Shown here: positions 32,766-42,879 of the stretch, piece after piece
Layout of the letters: every line of letters begins with the position of its first letter
Numbering within the stretch: position 1 is the stretch's first letter
NCBI GenBank assembly: GCA_954871275.1
Contig: OX940988.1
Coordinates: forward strand, 26,599,227 to 26,663,226
DNA length: 64,000 bases
Direction: 5' to 3'
DNA from: Leptopterna dolabrata
Lineage: Eukaryota; Arthropoda; Insecta; Hemiptera; Miridae
Notes under the pieces: model-generated
Seen by the model: the letters and a program-made list of their open reading frames with translations, nothing else
Database searches by the model: none
What the model was told of the DNA's origin: nothing
Made by a program: the position numbers and the translations under genes

Positions 32766-35706
32766 ATGGGGTAAGTAAATACCTATTCCATTGTGGTAGG
32801 AATCAATTCCATAAATAGAGAGACAAAACTTAATTATATTGAAAGAAAAACTGCACAACAAAAACGCTAGGTACCAACCGATTCATTCACAACGTTTATT
32901 ATTTTCTGTGTATGAGATATGTGCTATGATCCAAGACATTCCAGTACTAAAATAATTATCAACGTGACATGAATTTGTTTACCTAACTAAATTTGGGTAA
33001 ATAAAGAACCTGCCTATATTAAAAGCATCATTTTATTTTGTTGGATAAACAGTTTTTAGGAGATTTTCTGTAAAGTTAACTCTTTCTGTATTATAGGTAG
33101 ACTATTATAGGAGGCTATATATCACTCTTCTGCACCACTGAAATGACCATAGCTATACGACAGAAAAGCGTCAAGATGCTGAAATATAGCTGATATCTGC
33201 AATATATAATATATGGTAGGTGACGGATCGGTTCCAAAACGGTCCAATAATTAAAAAGTGATTTTTGGATAATTCGCTGTTCCCTACCAACGATTACTGG
33301 GCTGCAGTTATTCCGTTCGATTCACACTCATGACTATTACTTTTTTTTAGTTTCAAACTTCTAGGATTTCCTGTAAACAAATGGCTGGTCGTAAAAGGCT
33401 CCGCGCCGTTTCGAAGATACTAAACAGTCAAGATTTCGATAATTTCGATGACTGCTTATTGATTGTTTTACTAGATTTTACAGGAAGTATTTTTGGGATG
33501 CAGGCATTTCAAACAATTTACCTACTAAATGAAGTTGCTGTAATAATGTTGAAGCACATAATTTGCACCATTTTTCCGCAGAAAATGGTTTCTTTGGCTG
33601 GCAATGCTAGCATCAGTGTCGAACTGGTCACACTTACAAAGCCATGGCAAAGCCTCAGCCTTCAATATGCAGATGCCGAACTTACTAACATTGTCGCAAC
33701 CAACTCTTCAACTCTACAATCAGCAACTACTTCAGCATTTGCTGCAGAACTCCGCTCGGCTGGAAGCGCAGCAAGAGATAGCAGGCCACAATGAGCATCC
33801 AGGCTTTTCTACATTCCCGAACCCACAACCATATGCAGGGATCGGGAGGAGCGACCGGAAGTCTAGCTTTCCACAAATCAGCATACCGCCAAATAATGCT
33901 GTCAGACTTCCTCGCATTCCAGCAACTCTGAATCGACCGTCGGAGACGGCTAGCCTGGATTTGTACGAAATACCGCATTTTCGAAAGGATCCAGGACTTC
34001 CTGTATACAATGATCAAAATTCCGCTCGGCTCGGGTCTCAGCCATACATCGTAGGTAGTGGAGGTTACAAGCTGCATCCTGGCATTCCAACACCACTATA
34101 TGCTGTACCGCTTGAAAGGAACAGCCAGAAATCCGGCTTTCCACAAATCATCATACCGCCACAAAATGCTATCCAACATGAGAAGTACGGTTCGCCAAAC
34201 TCTGTTGTTCCTGTACCTCTGAATCTACCGTTGAGAACTGCAGAAGCTGACAGGCACCCGATGAAGTATTTACATAAACAACCAGGACTTCATGAATACA
34301 ATTTGCAGGACACGGGTATTCCGAAAAACTTGAACGTACCACTAATGCCTACTAAGTTCAGAATGTACTCGTACAACCAACAGAACCAAGGATTTCCAAC
34401 AAACCTAAAACAACACAAAAGCGTTGAAGAGCTTCGCCAAAACATCATGTCTACGATTCCAAGTCTCCTGGATGCACAGTACTACAACAGCAAGTGGAAC
34501 CTAGGTTCTCCTTGGGTCCCACAACTACCAACAGAGTCCGCAGGACTTACTGTTAACAATTTGCATAATCTGGGTGTTTTTAAAAACTCGCGACAAGTGC
34601 TAACGCTTGCTGAGGTCAGCAAGAACAACAATATACAAAACCTAGGATTTAGACAAAGCTTGAGACCACCCAGCGACCAAACCGGCTCTTTCAACATCAT
34701 CACGCCACCGATCCTGCGACCCCCATTCAACTTACCGGAAATTGGAAAGTACAAGTTTCCATTACCTCAAGAGCATGCGTTGGAGATGACACAAGAGCAA
34801 AGAAAGCTATCGTTAAAAGAAACGGTGGGAGTGGCGAAAGTAATTGAATCCTTGTTGAAGTTGACACCGTCAGAATCACATGAAAATTCCACTAACCGTT
34901 TATCTGATTTTATGGAGACTATCGGCAATAATGAGAAGGCAACTCTGGAAAAATTTTTGCAGTGGTTCAGCCGTGACCCGGCAGAAATCAACATGCCAGA
35001 TCTGAAACTGGACCAGATTCTACAGGTTATGAATATAATTCAGACGGTTTTGGACGTGAAGGAGGAAAAATCGGGGATGGAGCGGCTCTATTTGCTGGAG
35101 AGGTTGACAAACCTGTCGTCAGAAGATAGAGAAGCTCTAAGAAAAGTCTTGCTGTCGCTTCGGAAGATGACAAAGACCCCGACAAGTGAAACGTATTACG
35201 GAGGGAAGATGTATAAGGAGGCTCCAAGTATAATGATACGGAAAGGGGCAGTGGAGTCACATAATGATATATTTTATATCAACCCCAAACCGAAATTCAA
35301 AGATTCTTTAGCGTCACTTTTGAATGAAAGGTTTACCATCGAAGACAAGATATCAGTTACCAAAGTCCTGCATTCGTATTTGGAAGTGTCTTATTCAGAA
35401 TCTGGATACGATGAGAATATTCAACAATTGGTTGATTTAATCGAAGCGATTACTCAAAAAGAAACGATTAGCCTGAGGAAATACTTGAACGCTATGAACA
35501 ATCAGCTGGCTGGACGTACGGTGACAAGAGGTGTACTAGATGTGACCACTTCAGAGATACTGGAAGTTATTCAGGTTATACAAACGATTCTGGACGTGAA
35601 GAACGCGGAGCCGCCTTCAGTACAGTTTCATATCATCGAGCAGTTGGAAAAACTTACTCACCAGCGAGAATACAACGAAAGTATCAAGAAGGTGATTGGT
35701 CTTTAG
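32766..35706 (+). CDS. Secreted protein of unknown family, 709 aa, two exons
   Basis: Proposed CDS: join(32766..32770, 33582..35706). Exon 1 contributes only ATGGG before a consensus donor GTAAGT. The acceptor is TTTTTCCGCAG, so the 811-bp intron is in phase 2. Joining gives an N-terminus MGKWFLWLAMLASVSN, a textbook signal peptide that neither exon encodes alone, which is the main reason for choosing this start over the internal ATG at 33,604. The N-terminal half is rich in Pro/Asn/Gln and has a tandem duplication of about 90 residues (SSFPQISIPPNNAV versus SGFPQIIIPPQNAI). The C-terminal third has two helical units of about 115-120 residues (ILQVMNIIQTVLDVK versus ILEVIQVIQTILDVK). There are almost no cysteines. 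AATAAA follows at 35,801. Secretion is inferred; a salivary or effector-like or extracellular structural role is possible but unproven. Confidence 0.72.
32771..33581 (+). other. Intron of the secreted-protein gene
   Basis: Starts GTAAGTAAAT and ends with a pyrimidine-rich TTTTTCCGCAG. A competing open frame from 33,381 runs through the acceptor in another phase and is judged spurious. Confidence 0.65.
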
Positions 35707-35800
35707 GGAAATCTGTAAACGAGAGGTCAAGATGCGAATGCCAGAAGGCGGATGAGTTTTAGGGTTGACTGAGTCTACTTCAATGATTTTATTGATTACT

Positions 35801-35806
35801 AATAAA
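35801..35806 (+). terminator. Polyadenylation signal AATAAA
   Basis: AATAAA 95 bp after the stop codon of the secreted-protein gene, followed by a GT-rich stretch (TGTTGGAGTTT). Confidence 0.65.
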
Positions 35807-35934
35807 TGTTGGAGTTTACCCGAGTCTACTTGATTTATGTATTTACTCCGAATCTAACAGACAAAAAGGGCGGGCAAGGCAAAGGGCGCTAGGACAAGCA
35901 AGTTGAAGTGATCTCAGTCCTCATTAAGTGTCCT

Positions 35935-36590
35935 AAGTGTCCTAAATTTGAGCCAATTCGGACCATTGGGTTATGGCGGTTCAAAGGTTTACACGTTTGC
36001 TCATGCGCAGTCGCTAATATCGATACGAATGCGACCAAATATATGGGACCAACAAGGACCTAATCCTGAACCACCATCATGATTTGAGCCAATTTGAAAA
36101 CTGGGTTATGAGCCGCTACGTGGGTTCGACGTTTTTCTTATTTGGTCATGCGCAGTGTCTGATACTGATCCGAATGCGACAAAATTCATAGGGGACCAAC
36201 AAGGACCTAACCCCGAACTTCCGCCAACATCTGAGCCAATTTGAACCATTGGGTCGCGAGTTACGTGGGTTCGACGCATAGGTAGGCAGTTTCTACTGCT
36301 AATTCGAATGTGAAAAAATTCATTCTGGACCAGATAGGACCTAACCCCGAACGAACATCGAAATTAGAGACAATTTGGACCACTTATGGCAAAAATGTAC
36401 ACACACACACACAAAATACCTAAAGGAGCTGAAATTTCCTTTTTTTCTCTCGACGGATTTGTGTTTAGCGTGGTCGAAATGGGGGAAGCCGCTTTTCGCC
36501 CTTCAAAATAATGCAAATTGTCTAAAGTGTAAAAACGAAAAGATCAGGCTTCGGCCACCTCTGAGGGACCGAGCCTAAAATCTGCTGGGG
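35935..36590 (+). repeat. Dispersed repeat with three internal units of about 130 bp, uninterrupted copy
   Basis: Three units with GAGCCAATT-GACCATTGGGTTA, CATGCGCAGT, CGAATGCGAC and GGACCAACAAGGACCTAA lie at about 35,940-36,065, 36,066-36,200 and 36,201-36,365. They are followed by a (CA)n and a unique tail (GGAGCTGAAATTTCC, seven Ts, then CAAAATAATGCAAATTGTCT). An inverted copy at 38,290-39,850 is split by a family-1 insertion, so this copy preserves the empty site at its T run (36,440-36,446). Confidence 0.7.
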
Positions 36591-36599
36591 ACATTCTTT

Positions 36600-38285
36600 A
36601 CCTGTTTTTGGCGCTCATCAAGTCATTTAGCATATAACTAGTTTAGAATCGCTATTTTTGTTGTCTGGTTGAAATCATGGTTTATATAAATATTTACATT
36701 AAGTATGATTTAATAACAACTTGGTATGAGATCAGAGTGGTTCATGAGTGGATAGAATAACAGTTTTTCGACAGGATTCTGAAAGTCAAACGAGGGCATT
36801 CAGGCATTCGCCACATTCCATCATATTATTATCATTGTGATCCCCGTATCACTTTTCAACTGAGCAAGCAATCTCGCTTCAGCTCGATTATTCAAAGCAG
36901 CGACGTGGGGATGAGGAGGTTTGCAACAAAAATGAATTTCAAACTGACAGATCGCAATAATCCAGTGATTCCCATGTAGACAATGGACAACAGCGTCGAA
37001 ATCCGGCGACGAAGGGGCCCAGTGTACAATATCATCAGGAGCGGGGCAGCAAGACCGATTGATGGGGGGAGTTTCGCTGTTGGGAATGTACAACGGTTTC
37101 ATCAGTGATCAAAGGGCTTCGGCGGTAGCTCATTGCAGACTGATTGTGCTTTTTGCAAGAGGTCAGCGTAGCGTTCAGCTAACTTTCGGGGGTTGGTAGA
37201 AAAACCTCAGTGGATGATGAGAACATTTTCAACTGAAGTGAAGCAGGAATTGATTTCGAAGCGTTTAGCAGAAATGTAGAAGTCGTTCTATTTGAGGGGA
37301 CCAGGCAGCCCCAGTCCGTGATTTTTCTGGCAGTGCTCTGACTGATTAAAGGGCCGGTTCAGAAAAAAAAGTAGGTACCCATACCCATGGTTATAGCTCA
37401 GCAGACTGTTCTTGAGGTTTGGGCAACACTCAAGAACCAACCTGATGGTCGAAAACAATAACCTGTGTAAAAAAGCTTTTCTTACCAATGAAACCTGAAC
37501 TACCGTTCAGAAATAGTTTGGTAATCGATTTATTTTGCGATACAAGGGGTTCTATTCAGCGCCAAGGAGCTACGAAAGTATACATAAGTACCATGGTAAA
37601 TTCTCACAACCCGATTTCGTGACTGTAGGGTGTACACCAACAATACAACTATTAGTGCCTCTTATTTCAACAACATGGATAATATTGTTGTTCGTTGTTC
37701 ACGTCATGCCGGTGATAGTAACCCACGGTTATTCACAAGTAAAGACACTGGAATATTATCAAGACGCGCCACTGATAACAAAGTTGTTAAGTATTTAAGC
37801 AATTAAGTAGCAGTTGGGCAAAAAGAAATAGCGAACAATCCCCTTGGTGCCGGGCAGTTATTTGAGCCAGCTGTAAGTGACGCGTGTTGGTAATAGGTAC
37901 TGTAGTGTCAGTCACACGCTTGATCGATGGCGTAAAACCAAAACCGCGACTAAAAAAAACTAACAATAGTAGAAGTTACTTATCTCCGCCAAATTTGTTA
38001 TTAGTACTAGTAGAATCCGCTACAGTTCTCAAGCTGGTAAATGAGAACTACTTTCAAGTTGGTAATATGGCCACAGAACAACATGCATGTAGCTACTAAT
38101 TCAGCATCAGCATGGAACAGCACGGATGTAGCCTTTATTACAGCAGGTAGTAGAGTCACATTGATTACATTTTCATTCACACTGAAGTTCTGGGTTATTA
38201 TTAGTTATTTTATTCACTGTTAGGCAAAAGTTTCACAATTGCGCATGCTCAGAAAGAAGTTGCCGTTCGAAATTGCCGACACTCA
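36600..38285. other. Gene-poor stretch
   Basis: No supported gene or recognised repeat. Short open frames near 36,821-37,102 and 37,535-38,223 show no motif. Confidence 0.35.
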
Positions 38286-38289
38286 TAAT

Positions 38290-38441
38290 TCAAGCCTAAC
38301 CTTCCATCCACTTTCAATTACGGCTCATTTTGAACAAATTTTTAGACTCTGCCCCTCGGAAGTGGCCGAGGCCTTAGGTTTTCGTTTTTACATTTTTAGA
38401 CAATTTTCATTATTTTGAAGACCAAGCTGAACAAGAAAAAA
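38290..38441 (-). repeat. Split dispersed repeat, distal part
   Basis: Inverted match to 36,490-36,570 (CAAAATAATGAAAATTGTCT, AAACGAAAACC, GGCCGAGG/GGCTTCGGCC blocks). It is the continuation of 39,616-39,850 on the other side of an inserted family-1 element. Confidence 0.65.
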
Positions 38442-39615
38442 TGCTGCAAATCCCTGCACAACGGTTTATTATTTTGTACAGAATACCCTTCTGTTACAGA
38501 TCACAGCTCTCTGTATAGATAACCCGTCTATATAATAATGTAATATTCTATACATATTATGTAGATCGCAGACCCTCCGTAGGTTAGTACCTAACCCCGT
38601 ACTCGTTACTAGGTACCTATCTAAATCACGAGTTGAATGTTGCTAAAATGATTCTGTCGATGACAAACAGCAACTAACGCAACAAACGGCAAAAAGAAAC
38701 GCAAATAATGAAGTTCTGAAGGAAAGTTGTTGATGTGGTCAATACCTACGTTCGTGGTCAACTATAATGAACCAATGGACCATTGTGTAATAACTTGCCC
38801 ATCAATAATACTTCAACGTTTGTTCACGTTGCAAAAGTACCGATCAACAAAATCCAGCCCCTTCTTGGTAGATGAACCGTTATGTAATAATTTACCGTTG
38901 TGAAATAATTTACCGGTATGTGATAATTTAACGCTGCGTAATAATTTGCCGTTGTGTCATAATTTACCATTGTGCAATAATTTAGCCATCAATAATACTT
39001 CAACGTTTGTTCAAGTTTCACAAGTACCTACCAACAAAAACCAATAGTCCATCACTTATCAAATGAAATAATATCGCAGAACAACCAACTCGACTTCATA
39101 CAGCCATCCTTGATTATATCAGGTGCTCCCTAGTGATGAAATCCGGGCCGGATTTATACCGTTTGATTCACGATCGTGTTGACGAAGCTTTTTGGTGCAC
39201 ACGAACGGCTGGACGCACAATGCTCCGGGTGGTCTCAAAAAATTGTTTAGCTCAAGCCAAATTTAATAACGTAAAAAAACCATACCCTTCTATCGAAAAT
39301 TTTCGAGCTACGGCGTTCTTAAAATGTCAACCCCTGTTTTGAACCCCGTAGAGATGACTGACAGTAACATCGAGCTTCGAGGACCAACTAGACCCCGAAC
39401 GGAACCTATAACCCGAATTTCATCAATTTTGTTTCATGGTAACTATGAAAAGTGGCCACTGGCCAGTACGGCGTACGGCGGACAGACAGAAATATTTGTA
39501 TTGCATTTTCGGATTCTATACCTTGAAAAGTAAACCATAAAATTTTGAGGGGGGTTAGAATTTTTTTTTTCATGCTCGATTCCAATGGTTTATTATTGAA
39601 AATAATACTTAAACC
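38442..39615 (-). mobile_element. Repeat family 1, inverted copy C (about 1.17 kb)
   Basis: Plus-strand start TGCTGCAAATCCCTGCACAA with the partner GGTTTATTATTTTGTACAG. It ends ...TTATTGAAAATAATACTTAA then ACC and AAAAA. It is more diverged than copies A and B. It sits in the T run of another dispersed repeat whose uninterrupted version is at 36,440. An internal 18-bp tandem segment (38,875-38,995) is expanded to about seven units. Confidence 0.75.
38875..38995 (-). repeat. 18-bp tandem repeat expansion inside family-1 copy C
   Basis: Units of the form TAATAATTTACCGTTGTG recur about seven times with substitutions, against about four in copies A and B. Confidence 0.7.
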
Positions 39616-39850
39616 AAAAAGGAAATTTCAGCTCCTTCAGGAAGTTGGAGTTTGTGTGCGTACGTATTTCTGCTAACCTCCATAACTCACGACTCAATGG
39701 TCCAAATTGGCTCACAATTTGTTGATAGTTCAGGGTTAGGTCTTACCTGGCTCCATATGAATTTCGTCGCATTCGGATCATAGCAGCAACTGCGCATGCG
39801 CAAATGTGACAACATTGAACCGCCATAACTCGTTACGGTCCTAATTTGAT
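39616..39850 (-). repeat. Split dispersed repeat, proximal part
   Basis: Starts AAAAAGGAAATTTCAGCTCC, the inverse of GGAGCTGAAATTTCC at 36,427-36,441. It continues with one GCGCATGCGC-bearing unit (39,790-39,800). Together with 38,290-38,441 it forms one element cut by family-1 copy C. Confidence 0.65.
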
Positions 39851-41046
39851 CAAATCTGTTGTTAATTGAGAAAATCCTCTCTTTCGAACTATCCTAGAAA
39901 ATACCTGTCCTACGAAGTACTATTATGAAAATGGACAACTAATTCCACACACAGTACCATGGCCGAGCCATGTAATCCATGGATTACTCTCGACCACATG
40001 TTTCACAAAGATTATGCGGATTGAAAGGATTAGCTCATAGACAGACAGGGTGACAGACACGACACCAAACTTGTTCTGGTCTGAAAAGCGAGTTCAGAAA
40101 AAAAAATTTCTCTCAAAAGAAATTGCAAGGTCTTGCGCAAGGTGTGTATAATCGGAACCGAAACACGTAAGAAGTTCCAGTCATGCAGTACGACCAAATG
40201 GACCAATTCTCAAAGTTAGCATATACCATAAAAAAGAAACTTCAATTAAAAAATCTCCCCGCGAATGTCTTTTATTACTAAGCTAATCACTGATTAATTA
40301 TTGTCAAACTTCTTGCGAGACCCCATTTAACCATGACTAAGCCTCCCGCATTAATTCATTTCGAAATCAGAAAATAACTTCCAGCAGGCTGTTTTCAAAG
40401 ATCGTTAGTTCTACGTCCTATTAAGAGGCCACTCTCACGACAGTTCAGCTCAAATTTTAATGCAAGCTTGCTGCTCTGAAGCGGATACGGACACTTTTCG
40501 CAGTGGAACCGGAATTATTTTTCTGATTTCGAAATGTGATAGGCCCATAATGGTTAAAATTACGGATTTCACATTTCGGCATTTTTTCCTTCTTTTGATG
40601 TTACCAAATTCATTACAACTCACTCGTTTTTCTTCTACTTTCGGCAACGATGAAACTCGTCTAGTTTGACCTCTTTTTTCTTCGGGGGGAAAAAGTCCCG
40701 TAGAGTACCAAATGCATGCATTACAGCGGACGTCCCTTATAGTGGTGAATAGATCACTCTCATTCATGCAGATCGTCTGGAAGTATAATATATGAGTAAT
40801 AGATCTGTGATGATGATGAATTCATTTTGCAATTAATTACCTAATTTCGTGACTAGTGACGCGATATGAACAGCTCACATAGATGTTTGACTACCTATAT
40901 TAGAGTAGGTGATGTTATCATTAGAACAATGGCCCAAGAACACTGTGAATAAATTGATTGATTGATCTAATATTAGGCTGCTACCTATACCTACCGTTTC
41001 TTATACAACTATGTCGTATGGCCGCTTGCTGAAAATCCCGCGTTGT
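39851..41046. other. Gene-poor stretch
   Basis: Contains the (CAGA)n-type dispersed element near 40,035-40,190, also seen at 17.4-17.8 kb. The two overlapping short frames at 40,450-40,767 are without motif. No supported gene. Confidence 0.35.
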
Positions 41047-41069
41047 CCCCCCCCCCCCCCCCCCCACAG

Positions 41070-41470
41070 ATATAAATTACGAAATTCCGGCAATGTAATG
41101 CACAACTAGACTAATTGTGTGTCGAACAAAAAATTAACATGTAAATCGGTTGAGAATTAAGCCCCCTTCTAGAAATAAATTTCAAAATTCCGGCGAGGTA
41201 TGGCACATCTAGACCGAATTCTGCTTCGAAAAAAATAACCATGCAAATCGGTTGAGAATGAGGCCCTGGGCAGCGCACACAAGATTTAGCCGAAAACCCC
41301 ATGCTTTTTCAGCATTAACTCCCTTTCCCCGCTTCTAGAAGTAAATTTCGAAATTCTAGTGATGTACGGCACAACTAGACAGTTTTCTGCATAGAAAAAA
41401 AAAAGATCCACGCAAATCGGTAGAGAATTGCGGGCTGGGCAGCGCACGCAACATTCTGTATCACACGCAC
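41070..41470 (+). repeat. Degenerate tandem repeat, three units
   Basis: The block AAATTTCGAAATTCYRGYGA ... CACAACTAGAC ... CATGCAAATCGGTTGAGAAT recurs starting near 41,078, 41,178 and 41,343. The later two units end with CTGGGCAGCGCAC. A 19-bp C run (41,047-41,065) precedes it. Confidence 0.65.
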
Positions 41471-42589
41471 GCTCGCACCTATGGGTTTTTTTCACGGATT
41501 TGGATTCAGGACAGTCTGCAACGGATTTGAATGTGGTTCTTTTCATTCTCGGGTGAGTGCTGTCCTGTTCTTGTTGTCCTCCAGATCAAATACATAAGAA
41601 CGTCTCTTACTACTGAGTGACGTCCAAAAAAAAAAACGCGCACATAAATATGTTCTCAGATTGATTTGATTCGCTTAGGAACAGTGCCCTCTCGGACAAG
41701 TACATTCATCTCGTACATATCGAACTGCATTACACTGGTCCATACAAGTTCTCTAACGCGGACACAAACTGTATGTTATGCTAAAACCACTACCCAGGTA
41801 CATGCAGCGTTTCGCCTATACCTACCTATCCCATATCATGAAGGTTGTGGATATTGAAACAAGACTAAATAGGAACCAATAACCAGCTCGTAGCAGTTAC
41901 TGAGCGGTATCGTGCATAAAGGGGTTATAAATCTTGAGTAGAAAGCAATATGGAGAGTTTACTGGAAACAGAGGTAGTTGAAAGCCGTCTTTTCTCTTTG
42001 ATTTCCCCCGTGGCACCTACCACTCCGTGTTTGCCCCTCCGGCTCCCTCACCCCCATCATATATAGCCCTCTACCACTCCCCCGCCATCTAATCTCTTCT
42101 GCTGCCCACTATATTAGGGTATAAAAGCAGGGGTATGAAATACTCCCAGCCTGCATGAGTGAAGATGAAATTCAACTCCTCTGCATGGTCATGTATACGA
42201 GTATATAATAATATGGTCTTCTGGTTGATTCAAGCAATCAGTAAGAACCCAACTATATAGTTCGGAATGGGTTTGTATGTACAGCAGCTGTAAATTTTGG
42301 GAATTTATTGCTATGGGACTACGCTTCCAACATATTCCCTACAAGTAAGTTAAGTATTTCCAAGCTGGTCCACGCCACCATCCCAGCTATTAGCGAAGAT
42401 ATAAAATCATTTAAGTGAACCTGGATATACGACGACTGGTAAACAGCTTTATTTTGGCGTACAGGCTCTATATATATTAATGTAGGCTCTGTATTGCAAA
42501 GGTCACATGCTGTGGACCGTACCCTGAATGGCGTTATGCCGCCTCACCGCGGTGTTTTCACTAACATTTTGGTTCGTGGTAACCAAGAG
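41471..42589. other. Gene-poor stretch
   Basis: No supported gene. The end of this stretch (about 42,490-42,589) may belong to a diverged family-1 body. Confidence 0.35.
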
Positions 42590-42737
42590 TGCGAAGTACG
42601 GCGGACGCAAGAAATTTTGTCATTCCATTTTCGGATTCTACGTACGTTGAAAAGAAAACCATCTAATTGGGGGTGGATGGGGGAGGGGCTTTTTTCCATG
42701 TTCGATTCCGAAGGTTCATTATTGAAACAATAAACCA
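42590..42737 (-). mobile_element. Repeat family 1, terminal fragment
   Basis: An inverted, diverged copy of the GGTTTATTATT end: TACGGCGGACGCAAGAAATT ... TTCGATTCCGAAGGTTCATT then ATTGAAACAATAAACC followed by AAAA. Only the terminal portion of about 150-250 bp is recognisable. Confidence 0.6.
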
Positions 42738-42795
42738 AAATGAAAAAATCCTGCTGTACAAAAATGGGCAGCAGGAGTTGCAGTTGTAGGCGCGC

Positions 42796-42876
42796 TTTCT
42801 CCAGTGTTTCACGGGCGTTCAAAGTGAATGTAAGAATATTACATTCACTTTGAACGACCTTGAAACACTGGAGAAG
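42796..42876. repeat. miRNA-precursor-sized hairpin
   Basis: Left arm CTCCAGTGTTTC-ACGGG-CGTTCAAAGTGAATGTAA pairs with right arm TTACATTCACTTTGAACG-ACCTT-GAAACACTGGAG. The loop is about 6 bases, with one symmetrical 5x5 internal loop. The stem is about 35 bp and the total about 80 nt. It could be a small-RNA hairpin or a small palindromic element. Confidence 0.7.
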
Positions 42877-42879
42877 GCC

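Noticed and set aside
33381..33794. 137-codon frame overlapping the secreted-protein gene
   Set aside because: Runs through the splice acceptor in a different phase from the long frame and has no signal peptide or repeats; judged intronic read-through.
33727..35260. Several minus-strand frames opposite the secreted-protein gene
   Set aside because: Shadow frames of the coding exon.
38340..38400. GTGGCCGAGGCC string resembling a tRNA-Leu A box
   Set aside because: Part of the dispersed repeat also present at 36.5 kb; no B box.
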